Numbered from the stretch's first letter, positions 1 to 14,049 are shown. The stretch: DNA of 64,000 bases from Synchiropus splendidus (GCF_027744825.2 NC_071348.1:1404063-1468062), one strand, 5' to 3'. The notes: generated by a model from the letters alone, not told the origin. Program-made: numbers and translations.

Positions 1-327
1 ATCTGAAAAGTGTTCCGGCTGATTTGGAATAAATTATCCCGGGGCTAAAAAAAAAAGGCTGTGAAACATGAGTGCTGCAGAAATATTTGCATTAGTGTGA
101 ACCAGGGTCACGGAACCTGACCTGGCCACCGAGTCCATGAGAGAATCATCATCAGTGGTGAAACGCACTTGAATGTGCCATGAATGTAATGTTCACTTGA
201 AGTATCACAGTGATTCAAAACCTCAGGTTTCTGAAGCAACCTTTGCTCTGAACAAGAAACTGTTACCTTGACTGTATACATTTCATCTATATTTATCATC
301 ACATTTTGAGTTACTGGTGATTTAAAC
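1..327. other. Spacer, no gene seen
   Basis: I see no supported exon here. The last 8 bases (320-327, atttaaac) look like the left target-site duplication of the transposon that follows. Confidence 0.5.
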
Positions 328-1027
328 CCGTGATTCTTAACAATAGGGCCGGGACCCATGGTTGGGCCGCCAGCGCCTCCTAGAGGGCAGCTAAAACTTT
401 TTTGGTTTTACGCCTTTCGGCCGCGAGATGCTCAGTTTAAATACATTAACCACATATGGTGGCAGTAGTGTGTCACTGAATTGACTTGACTGCTGCAAAT
501 CTGTGATAGATAACAACTATGCAGAAGTTCATGAAAAGAAAAAATGATAAAGTGATCGCGCTGCCCCCAACAGTAAAAAGTGTACCTGAAAGCACTTGTT
601 GAATTACTTTCATTTACATTTTACTTATATCTTCTTAGGATTTAAGATAAAATGTGTAGTTTTTATTTTAGGATATGTAGACATGGTCTATTATATTATG
701 GTATTCAGAATTCTATTCAGTTTTTCCAATTTTCTCAACAGTTTGCATCAAGTGTATTTTTTTTCCTTTTTTCTAGTAAATTTGATGAATATGATTTGCT
801 CCTGGTTCTGCTGTTGGTTGGACTTTTTGATGACAAATAAATATCTTTGCGATGATCACACGGTTTCCTGTCTCTTCACAAGGTTTTGGTTTGTTTAAGT
901 GTAAGTAGATTAAATATGGTTATTTATTACAAATGCAATCAAGAGGAATCAATCCGTTCTATTGGGCCCCTGGCCCCTTTGTTCTGGGAAAGGTGGGCCC
1001 CGAGATCAAAAAGGTTCAGAACCCCTG
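328..1027 (+). mobile_element. hAT-like non-autonomous DNA transposon, copy 1
   Basis: A 700-bp element. The left end reads ccgtgattcttaac. The right end, on the other strand, reads CAGGGGTTCTGAACC, so the ends are imperfect terminal inverted repeats of hAT type. The 8-bp flanks atttaaac (320-327) and atttaaag (1028-1035) differ at one base, as expected for an aged 8-bp hAT target-site duplication. Inside are GGGCC-rich subterminal segments and an AT-rich core. No transposase is encoded: the ORF at 596-898 is composition-driven. A diverged direct copy lies at 10922-11420. The hAT assignment is inferred from end sequence and duplication length. Confidence 0.65.
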
Positions 1028-2903
1028 ATTTAAAGGGCACAAACTTGTCATAGCCCAGTCTTTACCCCGTCATGACCTGTAAATCTTTCTCTTCCCCGGG
1101 GGTTGTGGCTCGAGAGCTGGCAGCCAGCCTGAGCTCGCAGCCACGCTTCTGTCACCCCCTTTTTAAAATGCAGAATACTTCTACAATCATGTGGTTCTCA
1201 CGCTGACACAAACCTAAAGTGCATTCATGTGATGAGATAACAGTCCTCGACTGAATAGCTGGAGCGCTCACTAGCATTTTAGCTGCTCAGTTTTCCTTCA
1301 GCTGAAACACACTTAGTTGGGCAGCAATGATCTGGTGACTCTTGTGGATAACAAGACGTTTGAATGAAGAGAGATATTGCACAAAAGCACAGTTTTGAGA
1401 CATGGTTTGGAGACAATCCCAAGCTAAAAAATGAATCAAGGTACAGGTCAGAGAAGCATGAGCAGCTGGGCAACATTAATCCCTCTTGTTTTTATTCCCA
1501 TTAGCTAACAAAATAAGCCCCAGACAGAATCAAGAAGTCCATCAAGGCGACGGCTTCATTAGCCAAGTGAAAGCTTGTGATGGTGAGCAGAGATGTTGGC
1601 AGGCGGCGGCAGATTAACAAGAAAATATGCGACTGTCAGAAAACTCTTTGGAAAATCAACGAAACGCAATCTCAACCCTCCATCATGTGCTGGCCTGAAC
1701 CTCCGATCTACAGAGGAGACCACACAGAGTCCGCTCGACTTCTCATGAAGCAGTCGAGCTGGTGGATTCGGGAGCCGGCAAACGTCTGGCTCTCGTAACG
1801 CTCAAACTTAAAACCTATCTTCACTGGCTTCACATCTGATTCCAACTCATTTCCTGAGCTTCCCTCCACCCAGTCCAGCCATGACAAGCCTGCTCCCACC
1901 AGGGAACGCATTGTAACATATAAGGAAAGGAGGAGCCGCGGAGACGAGAGGTGGATTAGCATAGATGATTGATTTTTTGGGGGGATTCCTGGGAGTGGAT
2001 TTACTGATGGATCACTTTGCTTGCCTGGAGAGACATGAAGGCTTCAGCCAAGAGGTCAGGTCACACGTTTGACTCCAGGTCTGGTGGAACACTGGAAGCG
2101 TGTGACTGTTGTGTGTAAATCTTTGTCACACGCTGTGCTGAAAGTTCTCTCCACCTGGAGAAAATCTGATCACAATGGAAAATAAACCGCAGCTGACTTT
2201 GGCTCCGCGACTCCGGCCATGTTCCGCGTTGATATTGAATTAACCGTAGAGCTGACCGTTGCGCAACTGGGATCTCTGTGTTCGTGGTATAGCGCATGGA
2301 TTCGCTGACATTTTGATGGATATTCGTGTCGAAGACAGTATTATATTATGGTATCCAGTCACTGAAGAATAACAACACAGGTCTGGAGGGACTTCAGAGA
2401 TCAAGCAAGTGTCGAACTGTCAGTCAATGTTAGAGCACATCCCTGATTTTCCGGCTAGTATGCCTCATGTGGGAGTCTAAATCTGTCACTGTCCTGGTTG
2501 AAAAATAAACCAAGCACTACAGTGAAAGCAGAACGAGCGAGGCAACTGTTTCTGCTGCTGCTTCTGATGAGAGGAGCAGACTGAGAGTTGGCAGCACAAC
2601 AGTGGAGCCGTCTGGAAGAGAAGGGACCTTTCGGAAGAAAACATGAGGTCATCAAAGCAAACCAGAAAAGGTCAGTCGAAAAAGGTCCAGGAAGCTCTGG
2701 GACAAACAGATGTTCCCTGGTGAAAACAAGGGAGCTGGGAGGCACCTGAGGCCAGGTCGCAGAAAAATCCAGAGAGGGGTTGGGCTGAAACTAGAAAGGC
2801 ACTCGGAGAGTGCAGACCGCCGCCTAGCAGCTGGGTTGCACCCAGACAGTTATATTTTTTACTGTTATCTCGGACATTGAGGGCCAAGCAGCTCCGACTA
2901 GTT

Positions 2904-2925
2904 CAGGGGTCTCAAACTGATCCAC
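2904..2925 (+). repeat. Possible hAT-type transposon end
   Basis: The sequence caggggtctcaaactgatcc has the CAGGGGTCTCAAAC form typical of hAT terminal repeats in fish. I could not find a matching opposite end, so this may be a solo or truncated element extending right to about 3170. Confidence 0.35.
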
Positions 2926-5279
2926 ACAATGGCTGCACTGACTGAACAAGTGTATGTTGTTGCCGATTCATCCACTGATGCTCTACATCTTTTAGCATTT
3001 GAAATATTGTTGAGCCTAACAAGCTGAATGGGGCTGCAGGTGGTACTGTTACAGAACTTTCTCTCACAACGCGCACAATCAAGATGCAAAACAAAGGCAG
3101 CTCTCTCTCCACCAAAATAGCGACCCACCCTCTGACTAGCACCACTAAAGTGCAGTGCCTTGGCCACACTCATCCATTCCCCATTCAGCTAGCTCCCCAG
3201 TTCCTGTCAGTCCACGAGAAGGAGATGCTCTGGACTCTGGAGGTCAGGTGAGAGTCGGGGGAGACTACGAGCAAGGCATCCTGTCCACCTGCCGATCCAG
3301 CTGGGGAAGCACCTCATGCTTCTGTATTCGTGCCGGAGCCGCTGCACTGCAACGTTGACGCTCACCAGTGTAATAACAACAGCTCTCAGGCCAACTGAAC
3401 CACTTGATATTCACTTTCTGCTGACACTGGAGCCCTGATACCTTTCGGAAACTCTCTTGCGCCAACAAATTCACTTCTGCCGTCTGGGCTTTTGCACAAA
3501 AACGCATCGTCAAATGGAAACATTTGATAAATATGCAGTTATGAACGGCACAATATAGGTCAACTGCAATCAAAGAACTCCTTATTTTAGCATCAGCGAT
3601 TATGAGTCCACAGTTTTCCAAGACAGAAATTCACATCAGTTATTTTGAGGTTTGAGATGACACACCGAGGTGAAAGGTTTTCAAGCCCCAGACTCTTGAA
3701 GCTCCATTAAGAAATATGAAGCTTCAGTCAAGTCCTACCAGCCAGACGATCCACTTCCGCTGTGGTTCGGCCTTGCCCTGCTGTCACTCAGCCTCCTGTC
3801 TTCTGTCTGTGGACTGTGGAAGTGTGGGAAGCGGAAACCACCACGGTTCCATGTAAGAGGTAGAGCTAGCCGACAGCTAACACATCTGCCAACGCTCATT
3901 AGCCGGCTGTGAATCGGCACCAAGCCTCGCAATAAACCCGAGAGCTTTCACAAGGAAGGTTCCATCGATGGGACCGTGGAACGTCAAATGGCAATGGAAC
4001 CTTGTCCACAGCAAGCTGTGGTCTAATGAGGAGACCCAGGCCTCTTGGGGATTATTGGAGAGGTGAAGCTCCAGAGTGGTGAAGCCTCCAGCATGAAGCC
4101 CTCGACCTGACCTGTCAGAGGTGTCACTCAGAGGTCACTAGGAACCTAGTGTGGTAGACAGCCTCCACAACGGCTGCCAACAGTCATGCGGCGTGATGAT
4201 ACTGTACTTCTCATTTGCTTCTTTCACCTCTGGCCACAAACACGCTATCACAGCGTTTTTCAGGAGTCGGTCATTTGGAGGTGCCCTGACGTGTCGGCGT
4301 GTCCGGGCCCCAGCGGAAGCCGCTGCGAGTGCAGAGTGATCCAGGGCTTGCGAGCTGAGGAGGTGACCAGCAGGTTAAACAGACGACGTGAAGCAAATGT
4401 TTGTTTGTTCGTCGCCACGATTGAAAGATGTGTTCACGACACACACTCATGAAGTGACCCATTCATGTGCGGAGACTGGAAACTCCCGTGTCACAGCCAA
4501 ACAGTCGCACACTGTCGACGCTGAGAGAGAGAGGGCCAGACTGTCACTTTTCATAAACGGGAAGGGATGTGCAGCTTCTCTGCTGAGAGGGAAGCTTCAT
4601 CTGTTGTTATGCTTCACACCATCTTCATTTCGGGGGGAGCGGCGCACCAACTTTCCCAAACAACCACATCACAAACTGGCAATTGTGAGGAGGAGCAGCC
4701 AAAAACTCTTCCAGCCCAAAAAATAAACCATCACTTTAAAATATGAGAACATTTAATTTGTTCACGTAAATATTGTATTATTTCAGCCAAAGTCACTTTT
4801 TACTGACCTTTTGGATGCTCTCACTGTATCTAGCAATCTCCACCTGACTTTAGTTAAAGGAAAAACAAAATAGACTTCATTATCAAACACAATAATAAAA
4901 TAAAAATACATTTAAAAAGTGGCAGAAACACAAGGATTGTTCTTGTCTCTGCTGTTTTTTAACCCCTCAGATCAAGGTAACGTAAAACTACTAAAAAAGG
5001 CAAGTAATATAATCAAATAAACCTTCTCCCTGCAGGCGAAACAGAGAAATATTCTTGTGCGGAGACAATATTCGGACTAAGGTGAAACAATTGCTTCCAC
5101 TTCAGCTTCTCCAGGTTCTCCAAGGCTTCACCGTCCACGCTCCTGGTGAGTTGGTGACTCTATACTCCCTGAAGGTGTGTGAGTGGCTGGTGGGGAACCA
5201 GGACCAGGATGAAGGGCGGGAGGGTGCCCAGGGTTGGCAGATGTCCTGGACGTGGGCCAGCGGTGAACGGTTCCACCTT

Positions 5280-5455
5280 TCAAGAGCCGATGCTGGGGTC
5301 CAACACAGCAGTCAGGATCAGTTCCCTGTCCAGCATGACGACCACCGCCATGCAAACCATCAACTGTTGCATCTTGAATGAGTCACTGCACCATTCAGGC
5401 ACTGTGGTCTCACTTGTCTCCCGTTTAGGATCTTCATCTACTCCGGATTTATAAG
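5280..5455 (-). other. Weak minus-strand TATA plus signal-peptide-like ORF
   Basis: Read on the minus strand, a TATA-like cttataaat (5455-5447) lies about 75 bp before an ATG (5372-5370). The ATG opens a 30-codon frame starting MQQLMVCMAVVVML, hydrophobic like a secretion signal, which stops at 5282-5280. No convincing downstream exon or family match was found. It could be the first exon of a small secreted peptide gene, a decayed gene, or chance. I favour chance or decay. Confidence 0.12.
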
Positions 5456-6022
5456 CTGAAGGTGTCACTAAAGGAGGACCTGTCCATGACGGTGGTTTTG
5501 GCTCCTCTAGAACATTTATTTTTGCCGGCAATTTAACTTTTTCCAAACTTACATTTCTACATTTCTGTCAGGTTTTTTTCTACTCCCCCAAGTGCACTCA
5601 GTCTCCCTGGCACACTGGGAAGCAGCCGCAGAAATAACACATAAAACTCACATAAAAATGAGGCGGTTATCAACAGCAGCGATCAAAACAAAAGCTCTCC
5701 CCGAATTCCTCTGCAGATATTTGCTTCCAGATTTCCCAGAAGCAAATAATTGTAGTGGAAGAGCAGTTGCTGTGATGTTGCCGGTGAGGTCAGGCTAATT
5801 TGACGGCTCGTTGATGAGACTGAACGACAGCAAGGTGGGGAGGAGAGGAAGTTGGAACGGAGCGTGACCGCAGGACGACCGGCCGTGCTCTTTACGTCTA
5901 CCATCGAAGGGGAAAGTCGGGAACACAAAAGGGGGTTTCGGGAGTGTTTGTTTTGCAAGCGACCTGGACAGCTGCTTGTTCAGGGGGCGGAGTTTGACTC
6001 TCTCTCACCCTCTCGCTCCCTC

Positions 6023-6025
<3 letters not shown>

Positions 6026-6053
<28 letters not shown>
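6026..6053. repeat. (CA)n microsatellite
   Basis: About 14 uninterrupted CA units in the spacer upstream of tnfrsf11b. Confidence 0.95.
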
Positions 6054-9000
6054 GGGAGGAGGAATGTAGCTCCCACTTGATCCTCTGCATGTGTCTTATT
6101 TGATTTAGGATTAGTTTTGTCAAAAGAAACCAAAAGATTGTGACACACATAGGTTGAGGTCCGTGGCCATAGAAGGGTGATCAGCATCAGAGGAACAGGG
6201 GGCGTCCTCAGGTTGGTTGAGGAAAGGATCAAGGGATGACAAAGTCTTTGAATTAAACTATACACGAGAAGGTTGAACTGAACATTGAACTGCTCACTGA
6301 ACTCGCTGGACAGTTAGACCATTAGTAACATTCTGGATCTCCCCTGAGCAGCACACACACAAAGAAGTCATGGTGCAGGTTCAGTCCCAACAGACCAGAG
6401 TCCAGAGATCGGTGAGTCCAGATTCAGGTTGGCAGCGCAGCGTTCTCCGAAAATATCAGTGAAATCTGCTTAAAATCATGTTGCAGATAAACACGCCGAT
6501 CACATAACCTCCTGGGCGGATGGACTAAGTCAAACATTCTTGAGCAAGGCATTGTTAGTTGTTCGTGCTGCAGTCTCTCAAAAAAAAAAAATCCAGTTTG
6601 ATGCAACCCTGGGTTATTGTCTGCGGGTGGGATGGGGCTCACATTCCAGCCACCCATAGCCCAACCGAAGAATCAGTCCAATAGTAACATTGTGCGATGC
6701 TTCACTAGAAGCCCTCAGGGTTCACCCTTGTCGTGAGTCGTCCCGCCCGAGCGCCGCCACAGCTCAGCCCTGTGTTGTGTAATGTGCAGTATCAGTCAGT
6801 CAGTCAGTGCTGCGTTCTGCATGACACACGGACACAAACTACAGCCTGCTCCCGTCCCTTGCTCTGCAGCAGTCAGGGCGCTCACCCCTCCCGGTGACTG
6901 TAAGTGGAACCGTTGCACAGATAAACATGGCAGCGAAACAATCTCGGTGTAAAGACGAAGAAGTTGATTGATGACGAGCCCACATCTGTCCTCTTAACTT
7001 ACGAGAATACACCCCGAGGCTAAATAAGGAGCGGCTATTTTTAAACCAGAAGAAGACGTTCAGAAACTTTGACTGAAACTCGGAAATGAAATTATCCACT
7101 AACCGGAATCTGGAGCGCCGAAACCACATTTCAGGAGGGAGGCGGCCACTTTGACAGATAAACACACGTGCAGGAGGGTTTCCACAGAGTGGCGGAAACA
7201 TACATCAAGAGGCCTAGAATCACCAGAGTCCTATGTTTTCCCGAAAGTGTGCTAACGCTAAGAGCCAGGCACAATTATTAAAAGGGCATCATGGTGATGG
7301 AAATGACATCAAAGGAAAGTGGAGGCTGAGGAGCGGTTTACTGTCCACATATGTGCCGTGTTTTTGAAAATGTTGATCAACTAGCCACATTTTGGGCCTC
7401 TGCCCGCACCATCCTGTAGCAATACAACAACAGTAGAGCCATTTCAGGGAGAAGAAAGGAGGAAGGAACACAAGCACATACAGAGACTCAAGACTGGTGA
7501 ATGGAAACAGAGCAGCAAAGAACATGAGTGAATTGTCAATTATCCGCAAGCAAGGTCATTCTGTTCTGGTTTAGTTATTACTCCTTCAATTTCAAAAAGC
7601 AAAACTCAAGACAAGCTTGGGTCTGAAGGGGTTAAAGTAGATCATAGATTAAGATGAAGATTTGAGTTATTCCTTTAGGCATGGCTGTATTTAAACAACC
7701 CAATCTGCAAATACGGTGACTGATATAGTTACTGCTCTAGGCAGATGCCGATGATGATGATGCCGAGCCGTCATTGTTGTTGCTTGAGAGGCGAGGAAGA
7801 GTATCTCCAGTGGATGGGTGAATTTACTTCCATCTCAAACTTTGGCTCACACTGCGGACACAAGATTCTTCTCTCCAACAGCCCTTCATGTTTTCAGTCT
7901 GCAGTGTTGGAAATGCACTCAGTGTGGAACCATCCCACTTCTGACACCAATAGCCGCTGTCAGAAGTGTACTTGACCCAATTCACCTGTTGACTCTCGCG
8001 TCAGTCTCACTCACCTGTCCAGGCTGTCACCTGGCTCTTGCCCTAGCTAGATGGGATGGACTCCAGCTCTGTAAATAAAGGCCACACCCTCAAAACACTT
8101 TTGCTTTCCCTTTAACTTTGGGTCTGCTGACTTCGCTGCTGACCATTTGACCTTGGTTCACATATGGATCTAGTTCATTGATAGACTATGGAGCAGTTTG
8201 TAGCCAATCCGCTCCCAATGGACCACAATACACATCCATCTCAAGGAGAGCATGATGGCGCGCCTTTGCCTCAAACCTCAGCTTTGCTTTGAACCTCTGG
8301 TAGGTTTCGAGAGAGTTGGGAGTTTGGGTCATAATATGGCGACTGGTTAGCCACCAGTGACCGCACTCCGTCCTCTGATGTTGCCTTCACAGACGCGTGC
8401 AGCTGGCTGATGGTCGAGGAGAAGACTTTGAAGTGCTGCAGGTTGCAGTGAAAATGGGGAATGTCCCTTTACTGGATTCATGAGATCCCCCATGTCCAGA
8501 TCCAAAATAACCTGGCCACAACCTCACTTGTTGACAGAGTCAAAACTGGTGAGGTGAAAGACACGACAAAGGTGAGACAGGTCCAAACGTTAACAACTTA
8601 AACGTGAGTGTGATGGTGGCCGAAGGGTCACGATGGTCGTGGAGGGGGCAGGTTAAGTTCGAGGGAGCCAGGGTTCTGGTGGGTCTGAGGGGGCAAGAGT
8701 GTGGACTGGAAGGCAGGTCCAGCAGGTACGCAAGATATGATATCAGGTGGCGGCCATTTTCCTCCTCTTAAACCATGGCATAGGAGTCAGTCACGCTAAT
8801 GGCCATTGCACCAGATTCCAGATGTGGAATCAGGCTGTGTATTGACCTGATGTTGCTGTGTTCTCTGGGGTCCGTAACTACAGCTGGGCAAGAAGCATTT
8901 AGCTAACACGGTAGCTAGTAAACAAGGGGGTGTTGGTAACATGAACGACCAATGGGTTGCTTGGAAATGTCAGCCCAACTACCAAAAAGGGGAGGGGTCA

Positions 9001-10921
9001 GTCCACTCACGTCGCCCAGCGTTGAATTTCACACAACATGAAGGAGATATAAAATCCCCACCCATTCACCTCAGCTCTGTTTGTACCACAGTTGTACCTG
9101 GGGTCCTTGGCCTTGAAGGTCTCAATAGAAATCTTGTCCGACTGAAACCCGCTTTATTTATACTGCGCTGAAGTCAACTGCTGTGGCCTTCACCCGTCCG
9201 ACGGGATTAGCACAACAGCGTGTGAGGAGTGGAGCCACGGCTGAGATCACGTCGCATCCGTGTGTGAAAACACTCAGCGCGGAGGTGATTCAGACGCCGA
9301 GCATGTGGCGTCTCAGTGCCGTCGCTCACCAAAGACATCCGGCCTTGTTGGGTTCAGCGGCAGCCCAGACAGACACACTTTCAGTCAGCTTACGTTTGAG
9401 CTTTCACACCCGGTCAGAACCACACCCTCACACAAGAACCGCAGGCAGCTCGAAAATCTATCACCGGCAGGACAGCCTGATGCCATGCCACTCCCTGCCA
9501 CGGAATAATCTCCGCTCCATTCTTCACTGATGAGTTCACAGCATGGAGCCAGATCGGACGTTTACGACCAGTTCTTCAGCTCCAGTTCTGCTCATGAACC
9601 ACAAACAGAAGGCTGATTTGTCAGGAAGCGTCCTGTCTCTTATTTCTATCTGGCTCTGCAGATCTGAGAGGAGGGGAAGGGATTGTGGTCTCGCCACGTG
9701 ATACCCATGAGTGAGCCGTACCCAGTACCCAGACCAGTACTGGTCTTCTCAGTCATCCGCTCAATAAAGTGACCTCAACAGTCAGGTCCCCAGAGAGCTG
9801 TCAGTGAAATCATTAAGCTTTAAACAATGCGTTTATTGTATTCACCATCTCTTTACTGGGCTGAACATGCCTCTTCCAGGGCAAATTTCATCTTGCATTT
9901 GGAATATCGGGACGCTGAAACCGAGCTGAAACCTGGAGGAGAATGGGCCGGAGAGGTTCCCAGATCGGAGCCAAGGCAGTAAACGCACCACTTTGCTACT
10001 GCAGGAGATTTAATGGCGGTTCCTACTGTGGTAAATCCCTCCTAATACCATCTTACGACTGGTGCGCTATAGTTAAAGTCGAAGCTGCTGCCAAGCATGA
10101 CAGCAGCAGACCTCACTGCTAGCTCACCCCCCGAGCCCACCACTCCACCTCCCATTGCTCTGCATCAGCAGCAGCGGCGCTGGCCGGCCCACACAGCCGT
10201 CCCCGGCCCGTCTGAAGTCTTGGCTGCCTCATGCTACTTTCCCAGCACCGAGCCACCGTGTGATTTCACTGGGGAACACTCATTATCTTTCCTATTGCTT
10301 GTGAATGTGGAAATAAATAGTTTCCGACCAGGGGATCGCCAAGATGTTTTGGAGTGGCTGCCAGAGGATTGCTAATCATATCCTCAAAGACTACATTTAC
10401 ACAGCTAATCCAAATATTTACAAGTTATAACACAGACTTGTCTCTCCAAATATAATGACTCCTGCTCCGAGCAGGAGCCGCCATTCATCAGCAGCCACCA
10501 GGAGCATGAATCACTTTCATTCATTCCGTTGATGAACTGATGACAAATGTAGGTTTTGGTGTGTGTGGTCCGGGAGATGATGAGACGTGGTGAGGATCAC
10601 AGCGACTTTCCAACGCGTAGGTTCACCTCAAATCCTATGGAAGACTGAGTGAGGACTCTTTTTCCTGATATTGCAGGCCTCAGGTCCAGGGCTTCTCCGA
10701 GCTCCAACCCCAGCCCTGAGCACAAGCCTGCAGCACACCAGCGTGAGCTGCTCTGAACCAGGACGGGAACTCATCATGTCTGAGATCACTCAAGCCGGGT
10801 CAAACTCAAGGCCACGGGGTCGACTCTGATCATGTTGTGTTCAAACGCATAGATAACATGATCTCGCTCTGTTTTGAAGTGGGTTGTTTCCCTGAAATAC
10901 ATGAATCTGATTGGTCTAGAC

Positions 10922-11420
10922 CAGTGGTTCTTAACCATAGGCCTGGGGCCCATGGTTGGGCCACGGGTGCCCCCAAAGGGGCCACTTTAAGTTTTCCGTT
11001 TTACACCTTTAGGCTGTGTGGGCCGCCAGACACTCATTTCTAATGCATGAGCCAAATCTGTGACAGTTAACAACAATGGAGAAGTTCTTAAAAGAAAACA
11101 ATGATGCTGCCCCCAGCAGTAAAATCTGTTCATGAAAGCAACTGTTGAAGCAGTTTTAAAATTAATTAGAACATTTTATGGTGACGTTTTCAATTACACT
11201 TACTTATATCTTCTATGGAGTTTTTTAAAAATAGATTATTTTTATGTTATGATATTTAGACATTTATTTTATTCTGAATTTGATTCCGTTTTTCCAATTT
11301 TCTCAACAGTTTGCATCTCGTGCAGTTTTTTTTTTTTTTGTAAATGTGATGAATATGACTGGCAGCTGGTTCTGCTGCTGGATGGACTCGATGACAAATA
11401 AATACCTTTCAATGATCATT
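10922..11420 (+). mobile_element. hAT-like element, copy 2 (partial)
   Basis: This segment begins cagtggttcttaacc and follows the element at 328-1027 in the same order and orientation. Shared blocks include the ccatggttgggcc start, the tctgtga.agttaacaac segment, the tttttccaattttctcaaca segment, and the gatgacaaataaata segment. Similarity fades after about 11420, where copy 1 continues to its right end, so the right part seems lost or replaced by another element. The start is a good hAT terminal repeat; no clear duplication is visible. Confidence 0.6.
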
Positions 11421-11870
11421 ACTGTGACTACAGTGAGAGGCCGTCGCACTACATTTTGTGACTAAATAATTACACAACAAGGAGAGAATAGAAAAAAATG
11501 TGTTTGATTTTAAAGTTGTCTCAGTTTATATCTATTCTATTCTCAATATGGATCATAAATACTGGAAGATTTTTTGTAGTGTGAGTGTTTTACCCTCAAA
11601 ACTGTGGGTAAATAATGATATTAAGGCCTTTTATTGCTATGATTTCTTTCATTTCAATATTTTTATCATTTGTATTGAGGAAGAAGAAATACTAATTTCA
11701 ATGTAATTATTCATAGCTATGGGGCAGAAAACAGATTTAAATAAGTTGTTATTTGTATTTTTATTTTGGAATTTTATTTCTAGTTACATTTTTGCAGCGT
11801 TGTTGTGACCTCATGGGAGTGCAGGGAAAGGGCCGCATGTGGCCCCTGGGCCATACCTTGCCCACTGCTG
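11421..11870 (+). mobile_element. AT-rich hAT remnant with right-end repeat
   Basis: An AT-rich stretch ends in a GC-rich terminus. On the opposite strand it starts CAGCAGTGGGCAAGGTATGG and continues with GGCCC-rich bases, typical of a hAT terminal repeat. The segment near 11676-11695 (ttgaggaagaagaaatact) and the tgacctcatggg near 11808 recur, diverged, at 14222-14315. This suggests two members of one family. The left end is not resolved. Confidence 0.45.
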
Positions 11871-14049
11871 GAGGGTTTCTTCTCTCACTTGCTGCTGAGG
11901 GTGAATTATTGTCTTTACCTCTGAATAAACAATTCTCCCATACATCAGTCAACACTTGCATTATCCGCGTTGAGTCCTCACTTATGAAATGAGTTGCCCC
12001 TCCCGGTCGTATCCCCTCATTTTAATGTCATTCTCAGGTTTAAACCAACATCTGAAGGTAAACACGGCATTCCCTGCTTCTTTTCATGAGGTTGTGATGA
12101 CGCTGAGAAGGAGCGGAGCGCGAGCCCACACGGTGACCGTCAGCCGACCACCGCTGCGGTTGGACACCAAGACCCTGGTGAACAGAAAACCTCATGCGGA
12201 CGGATGATGTGAGACTCTACAGAGGCCTCTCCCTCACTGCTGCGTTACCAAAACACAGCCGGCAGACCAAAGCCGACGGGTATCTTTTTATTTCCACAGA
12301 TCTCCCTTCGTTGTCTGATTTCATTTCAGATGTGTCGGATTTTCTTTTATTTATTTTCCTCCACCTTCTCAGCTGTCAGTCTTCCCCCGGCCCCCCCTTT
12401 TTTTGAGGCATTTTTCCACAACTATCAATTTCTCTTTCCTAAAGGATTCCCTGTTTCCAGTCAGACCCCGGCTCGGACAAATATAGTTCTCACCGCTGCT
12501 TTACTGGCAGCGCCCCATCCAGGAGCTCAGCTCCCGCTGCAGCTCAGCAAGGAAAAGGTATCCAGCGCTACTCTGCTTGTAATCTTCCTGGGTCCCAAAT
12601 AAATCCTCAAGCAAGCCAGTGAAAATGCCGTAAATGAGACTGACTGGAAGGCGTGTGTCAGACCCCGGGCCTGGCGTAAACACCACACCATTCTATGGGG
12701 TTTATTGCGTTACTCACGAGCCTAATTGCCGAGGTTTAGCGAGAGGTGACGGCATTGCTAGAAGACAGTTCGATCATTTGGGCAGCGAACGCAGCCAGGC
12801 AGTAAAGACGGCCATAAACAAACTCAAATTACCGCAAACAAACATCAGACAAGTGGAAGCTAACCTGGACTGCATTACTGTTGATGAAAAAACGATGTGG
12901 AACGCCGCAAAAATAACAATCAGTTTTATTAAATCAGGTTCCTGAATCAGGCACTGGGCAGCGACTTCTTTGCAGGTCAGGTGATTCCTCAGAGGACTTC
13001 AAAAGTCACTGCATTTTCCGACCGCAGTGTTTATAAGAATGTGACTCATTGGAGTAAAAGTGCACGGTTTGTGCTTCTGTTGGAATTCCTGTCGGGATAT
13101 AGGAGCCCTCCGTTTTCCATTCAGCTTCCCTCTGCCAGCTGTTTCAGACGGCGGGTTGTTTGAGAGGAGCAAAGCCTGTTCGACTTCTGGAGAGAACAGA
13201 GAGGGGGCGTGGCCAGCACCCCTCCGTCTGTGAATCAAGGCGACCAAGGGCGTCCACCTGCTATTACAGAACTGAGGTCCAGTTTCACTCATGGTGCAGG
13301 TGATGTAGACGTCTCCGCAACACCTTGTTCCTGAAGCCACAGAGTCGTCTTGGTCAGCAGGGCTGTCAGGTACATCTCAGAGTGGAGCCAGACACATCTG
13401 TTCCCAGTTCAAGGCTTCCATCTGACCTCAGATTCATGCAAATAATCTCATTACCAACCCAAATACACACGCTGTCCTGGGTCCCGCCGCCACTCACAGG
13501 CTCCTCCAACACCAACCTCCATGCAGCTTCTCTAAGTGCCCGGCGCTGGAAAAGCCCAGCGGCCTGTTTGCCAGCAGCATCCTGGTGGGAGAGCAGGAAA
13601 ACACGCTGCAGTTTCACACACTGTTGGCTTGTTTGTCATCTTTTCCAAGGTAACAAGAGACTGCAGGGGATTAGCTTAGCGGAAAATACTCGCAGAGATA
13701 ATGATGGAAACTAACAACAAAGCAAAAATGTACAACTGAAATAGAAGCCCTGCTGTCAAGTCTCGATTATGTCACTTTGGACTGGATGAAGGACAGATGT
13801 AGCTCGGCCACTGCGCTTTCGTTGAGCTGGGTTTGAAGCCACGGTGACTGAAAGTGCTCCTTCAGGTTCAATGCCTTCCTCTACTCCGATTTCCTCCCGA
13901 AAGTGAATGAGTCAGCATTGTGGCTGTCTGTCAGCGGAGGCCAATTCAGTTGCTGAAGGGCCAGAGAGACTACAACACACGAGAGACAACATATGAAAAA
14001 CATAGACTCCAGCAACAAGGACCAAATGGACCTAAAAAGATGAAGTCTA

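Larger units (their letters stand above)
1028..10921. other. Long spacer without a convincing gene
   Basis: All open frames are short and overlap in several frames, and none resembles a protein family I recognise. Visible features are a transposon-like end near 2904, a (CA)n tract at 6026-6053, a short CAGT run near 6790-6807 and a weak minus-strand promoter-like arrangement at 5280-5455. Exons of an unrecognised or lineage-specific gene cannot be excluded by eye. Confidence 0.5.

Noticed and set aside
596..898. 100-codon frame rich in Phe and Leu
   Set aside because: It lies in the AT-rich core of the hAT-like element; composition explains it.
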